A stretch of DNA of 64,000 nt, from NCBI RefSeq assembly GCF_025215155.1, contig NZ_JALHAM010000119.1. The stretch is one strand, 5' to 3'. Below the pieces are notes generated by a model that searched no databases, was not told where the DNA came from, and saw nothing but the letters and a program-made list of their open reading frames with translations. How positions within the stretch are numbered: the first letter of the stretch is position 1; each line of letters opens with the position of its first letter. Origin of the DNA: Dryocola clanedunensis. GTDB lineage: Bacteria > Pseudomonadota > Gammaproteobacteria > Enterobacterales > Enterobacteriaceae. This document shows, in pieces, positions 62,152-64,000 of this stretch. Position numbers and translations under genes: made by a program.

Positions 62152-63798
62152 ATGTCCAATAAAGCCTTTCATTATCAAGAGCCGTTCCCGTTAAAAAAAG
62201 ACGAAACCGAATACTACCTGCTGAGCAAAGATTACGTCTCCGTGTCGGAGTTCGAAGGGCAGGAAGTCCTGAAAGTCGACCCTAAGGCCCTGACCCTGCT
62301 GGCGCAACACGCCTTCCACGATGCCTCTTTTATGCTGCGCCCGGCGCACCAGCAGCAGGTTGCCGATATCCTTGCCGACCCGGAAGCGAGCGAAAACGAT
62401 AAATACGTGGCGCTGCAGTTCCTGCGTAACTCTGAGATTGCCGCCAAAGGTATCCTGCCAACCTGTCAGGACACGGGGACTGCGATCATCACCGGTAAAA
62501 AAGGCCAGCGCGTCTGGACCGGCGGCGGCGATGAAGCCGCGCTTTCCCAGGGGATCTACAACACCTACATTGAAGACAACCTGCGCTATTCGCAAAACGC
62601 CGCGCTGGACATGTACAAAGAGGTGAACACCGGCACGAACCTGCCTGCGCAGATTGACCTGTACAGCGTTGACGGAGCGGAATATAAGTTCCTTTGCATC
62701 GCAAAAGGCGGTGGTTCTGCCAATAAAACCTATCTTTATCAGGAAACTAAAGCACTGCTCAGCCCGGGTAAACTGAAAGACTATCTGGTGGAGAAGATGC
62801 GCAGCCTGGGCACCGCGGCCTGTCCGCCGTACCACGTAGCATTTGTGATTGGCGGCACTTCGGCAGAATCCACGCTCAAAACGGTCAAGCTTGCGTCAAC
62901 TAAATATTACGACGGCCTGCCGACCGAAGGTAACGAGCATGGCCAGGCCTTCCGCGATATCCAGCTGGAAGATGAGCTGCTGAAAGAGGCGCAGAACCTT
63001 GGCCTCGGCGCGCAGTTTGGCGGCAAATATTTCGCGCATGATATCCGCGTTGTTCGCCTGCCGCGCCATGGCGCATCCTGCCCGGTAGGCATGGGTGTTT
63101 CCTGCTCCGCGGACCGCAACATCAAAGCGAAGATTAACCGCGACGGCATCTGGCTTGAGAAACTCGAGCACAACCCCGGTAAATTTATCCCGCAGGAACT
63201 GCGTCAGGCGGGGGAAGGGGAAGCCATTAAAGTGGATCTGAATCGCCCGATGAGCGAGATCCTGAAGCAGCTTTCGCAATATCCCGTTTCTACGCGTCTT
63301 TCCCTGAGCGGGACTATTATTGTGGCACGCGACATCGCACACGCTAAGCTCAAAGAGCGTATCGATAACGGCGAAGGGCTGCCGCAGTACATTAAAGATC
63401 ACCCTGTGTACTACGCAGGGCCCGCCAAAACGCCGGACGGCTATGCATCTGGCTCCCTTGGTCCAACCACAGCAGGGCGCATGGACTCTTATGTGGATCT
63501 GCTGCAGGCCAACGGCGGCAGCATGGTGATGCTGGCGAAGGGCAACCGCAGCCAGCAGGTAACGGATGCGTGTCATAAGCACGGCGGCTTTTATCTGGGC
63601 AGCATTGGCGGCCCGGCGGCGGTGCTGGCACAACAAAGCATCAAGAGTCTGACCTGCGTTGAGTACCCTGAGCTGGGCATGGAGGCTATCTGGAAAATCG
63701 AGGTCGAGGACTTCCCGGCCTTTATACTGGTAGATGACAAGGGCAACGACTTCTTCCAGAAAATACACGCCTCCCAATGTAATCGGTGCGTGAAATAA
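62152..63798 (+). CDS. fumA: Class I fumarate hydratase (iron-sulfur)
   Basis: A 548-residue homodimeric [4Fe-4S] enzyme of the TCA cycle, same length as E. coli FumA. The first cluster cysteine is C105 in LPTCQDTGTA; further cysteines lie in the TAACPPYH and SCPVGMGVSCSADRN regions. Oxidant-sensitive, unlike the FumC encoded next. GAG lies upstream of the ATG. An intrinsic terminator separates it from fumC. Confidence 0.96.
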   Translation: MSNKAFHYQEPFPLKKDETEYYLLSKDYVSVSEFEGQEVLKVDPKALTLLAQHAFHDASFMLRPAHQQQVADILADPEASENDKYVALQFLRNSEIAAKGILPTCQDTGTAIITGKKGQRVWTGGGDEAALSQGIYNTYIEDNLRYSQNAALDMYKEVNTGTNLPAQIDLYSVDGAEYKFLCIAKGGGSANKTYLYQETKALLSPGKLKDYLVEKMRSLGTAACPPYHVAFVIGGTSAESTLKTVKLASTKYYDGLPTEGNEHGQAFRDIQLEDELLKEAQNLGLGAQFGGKYFAHDIRVVRLPRHGASCPVGMGVSCSADRNIKAKINRDGIWLEKLEHNPGKFIPQELRQAGEGEAIKVDLNRPMSEILKQLSQYPVSTRLSLSGTIIVARDIAHAKLKERIDNGEGLPQYIKDHPVYYAGPAKTPDGYASGSLGPTTAGRMDSYVDLLQANGGSMVMLAKGNRSQQVTDACHKHGGFYLGSIGGPAAVLAQQSIKSLTCVEYPELGMEAIWKIEVEDFPAFILVDDKGNDFFQKIHASQCNRCVK

Positions 63799-63808
63799 CA
63801 TTATCAAG

Positions 63809-63832
63809 CCGCCCTTGTGGGCGGTTTTTTTT
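63809..63832 (+). terminator. Intrinsic terminator between fumA and fumC
   Basis: CCGCCC, TTGT loop, GGGCGG and eight T. Ends 18 bases before the fumC ATG. Confidence 0.85.
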
Positions 63833-63850
63833 ATCTGAAAGGAGAGTGAA

Positions 63851-64000
63851 ATGGCATCCAGTCGTATTGAAAAAGACTCTATGGGACCCATTGATGTTCC
63901 GGCTGATAGGCTCTGGGGCGCGCAGACGCAGCGCTCGCTTGAGCATTTCCGCATCTCCACGGAAAAAATGCCCACGGCGCTGATTCAGGCGCTGGCGCTG
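63851..64000 (+). CDS. fumC: Class II fumarate hydratase (5' end only)
   Basis: The first 50 residues are present, beginning MASSRIEKDSMGPIDVPADR and continuing with LWGAQTQRSLEHF, the conserved N-terminus of FumC. Iron-free fumarase, in E. coli induced by SoxRS and iron limitation. GGAGAG precedes the ATG. The gene runs out of the window. Confidence 0.96.
   Translation, partial: MASSRIEKDSMGPIDVPADRLWGAQTQRSLEHFRISTEKMPTALIQALAL

Noticed and set aside
62896..63975. 359-codon minus-strand ORF opposite fumA
   Set aside because: Shadow of the well-supported fumA frame; no family features.
1..64000. CRISPR arrays, prophage genes, toxin-antitoxin pairs, restriction systems
   Set aside because: None were found on reading both strands; the only regular repeats are the rsxC coding repeats, REP units and the tRNA pair.

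Overview
The window is a chromosomal segment of an Enterobacteriaceae member. Most proteins look like close relatives of Escherichia coli K-12 proteins, and the gene order follows the E. coli 36-37 min region (mdtK to fumC). Several departures from the E. coli layout suggest an Enterobacter/Lelliottia/Leclercia-type organism, but the genus cannot be fixed from the sequence alone. I saw no transposase, integrase, prophage gene or CRISPR array.

Layout. 1-7503 is an accessory block. It holds the end of a catabolic operon (split-transketolase C subunit, 3-hydroxyisobutyrate-dehydrogenase-like enzyme, MHS-family transporter), a frameshifted SmvA-like drug exporter with a twin palindromic operator, a fatty acid desaturase coupled to a PhnD-like binding protein, and an SRPBCC protein with a LysR regulator. 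Two identical tRNA-Val(GAC) genes (7827-7998) mark the return to conserved backbone: mdtK, ribC, [a beta-glucoside PTS / 6-phospho-beta-glucosidase / LacI island], cfa, punC, punR, purR, ynhF, sodB, mepH, grxD, [pheP, eamA-type exporter], rnt, gloA, nemA, nemR, [eptA-like], ydhL, ydhF, sodC, ydhKJI, slyA, slyB, anmK, mliC, pdxH, tyrS, gstA, dtpA, nth, rsxEGDCBA, ydgK, cnu, ydgJ, [yfeH-like], add, [secreted protein of unknown function], malY, malX, malI, [aldo-keto reductase remnant], ydgA, manA, fumA, fumC (cut by the window end). Bracketed items are additions relative to E. coli. From my memory of the K-12 map, the segment lacks lhr, ydhP, pdxY, blr and the uid (glucuronidase) locus.

How the genes work together. 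Redox and electrophile defence is well represented: SodB, SodC, GrxD, GloA, NemA/NemR, GstA, and the Rsx complex that resets SoxR. Cell-envelope functions include Cfa, MepH, the EptA-like lipid A modifier, SlyB, MliC, AnmK and the YdhJK efflux pair. Purine salvage and its control are represented by PunC/PunR, PurR and Add, and B6/flavin metabolism by PdxH and RibC.

Regulatory DNA that can be read directly: two PurR boxes at purR, a perfect LysR-type dyad between punC and punR, two NemR boxes, two MalI operators, a LacI-type palindrome ahead of the PTS operon, an orphan pair of palindromes ahead of the SmvA-like gene, and many intrinsic terminators. No wholly new defence-type system is evident. 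The best candidates for undescribed biology are the opening catabolic operon, the desaturase/PhnD-like pair with the adjacent operators, the secreted protein at 53582-54373, and the AT-rich gap at 49438-50191.
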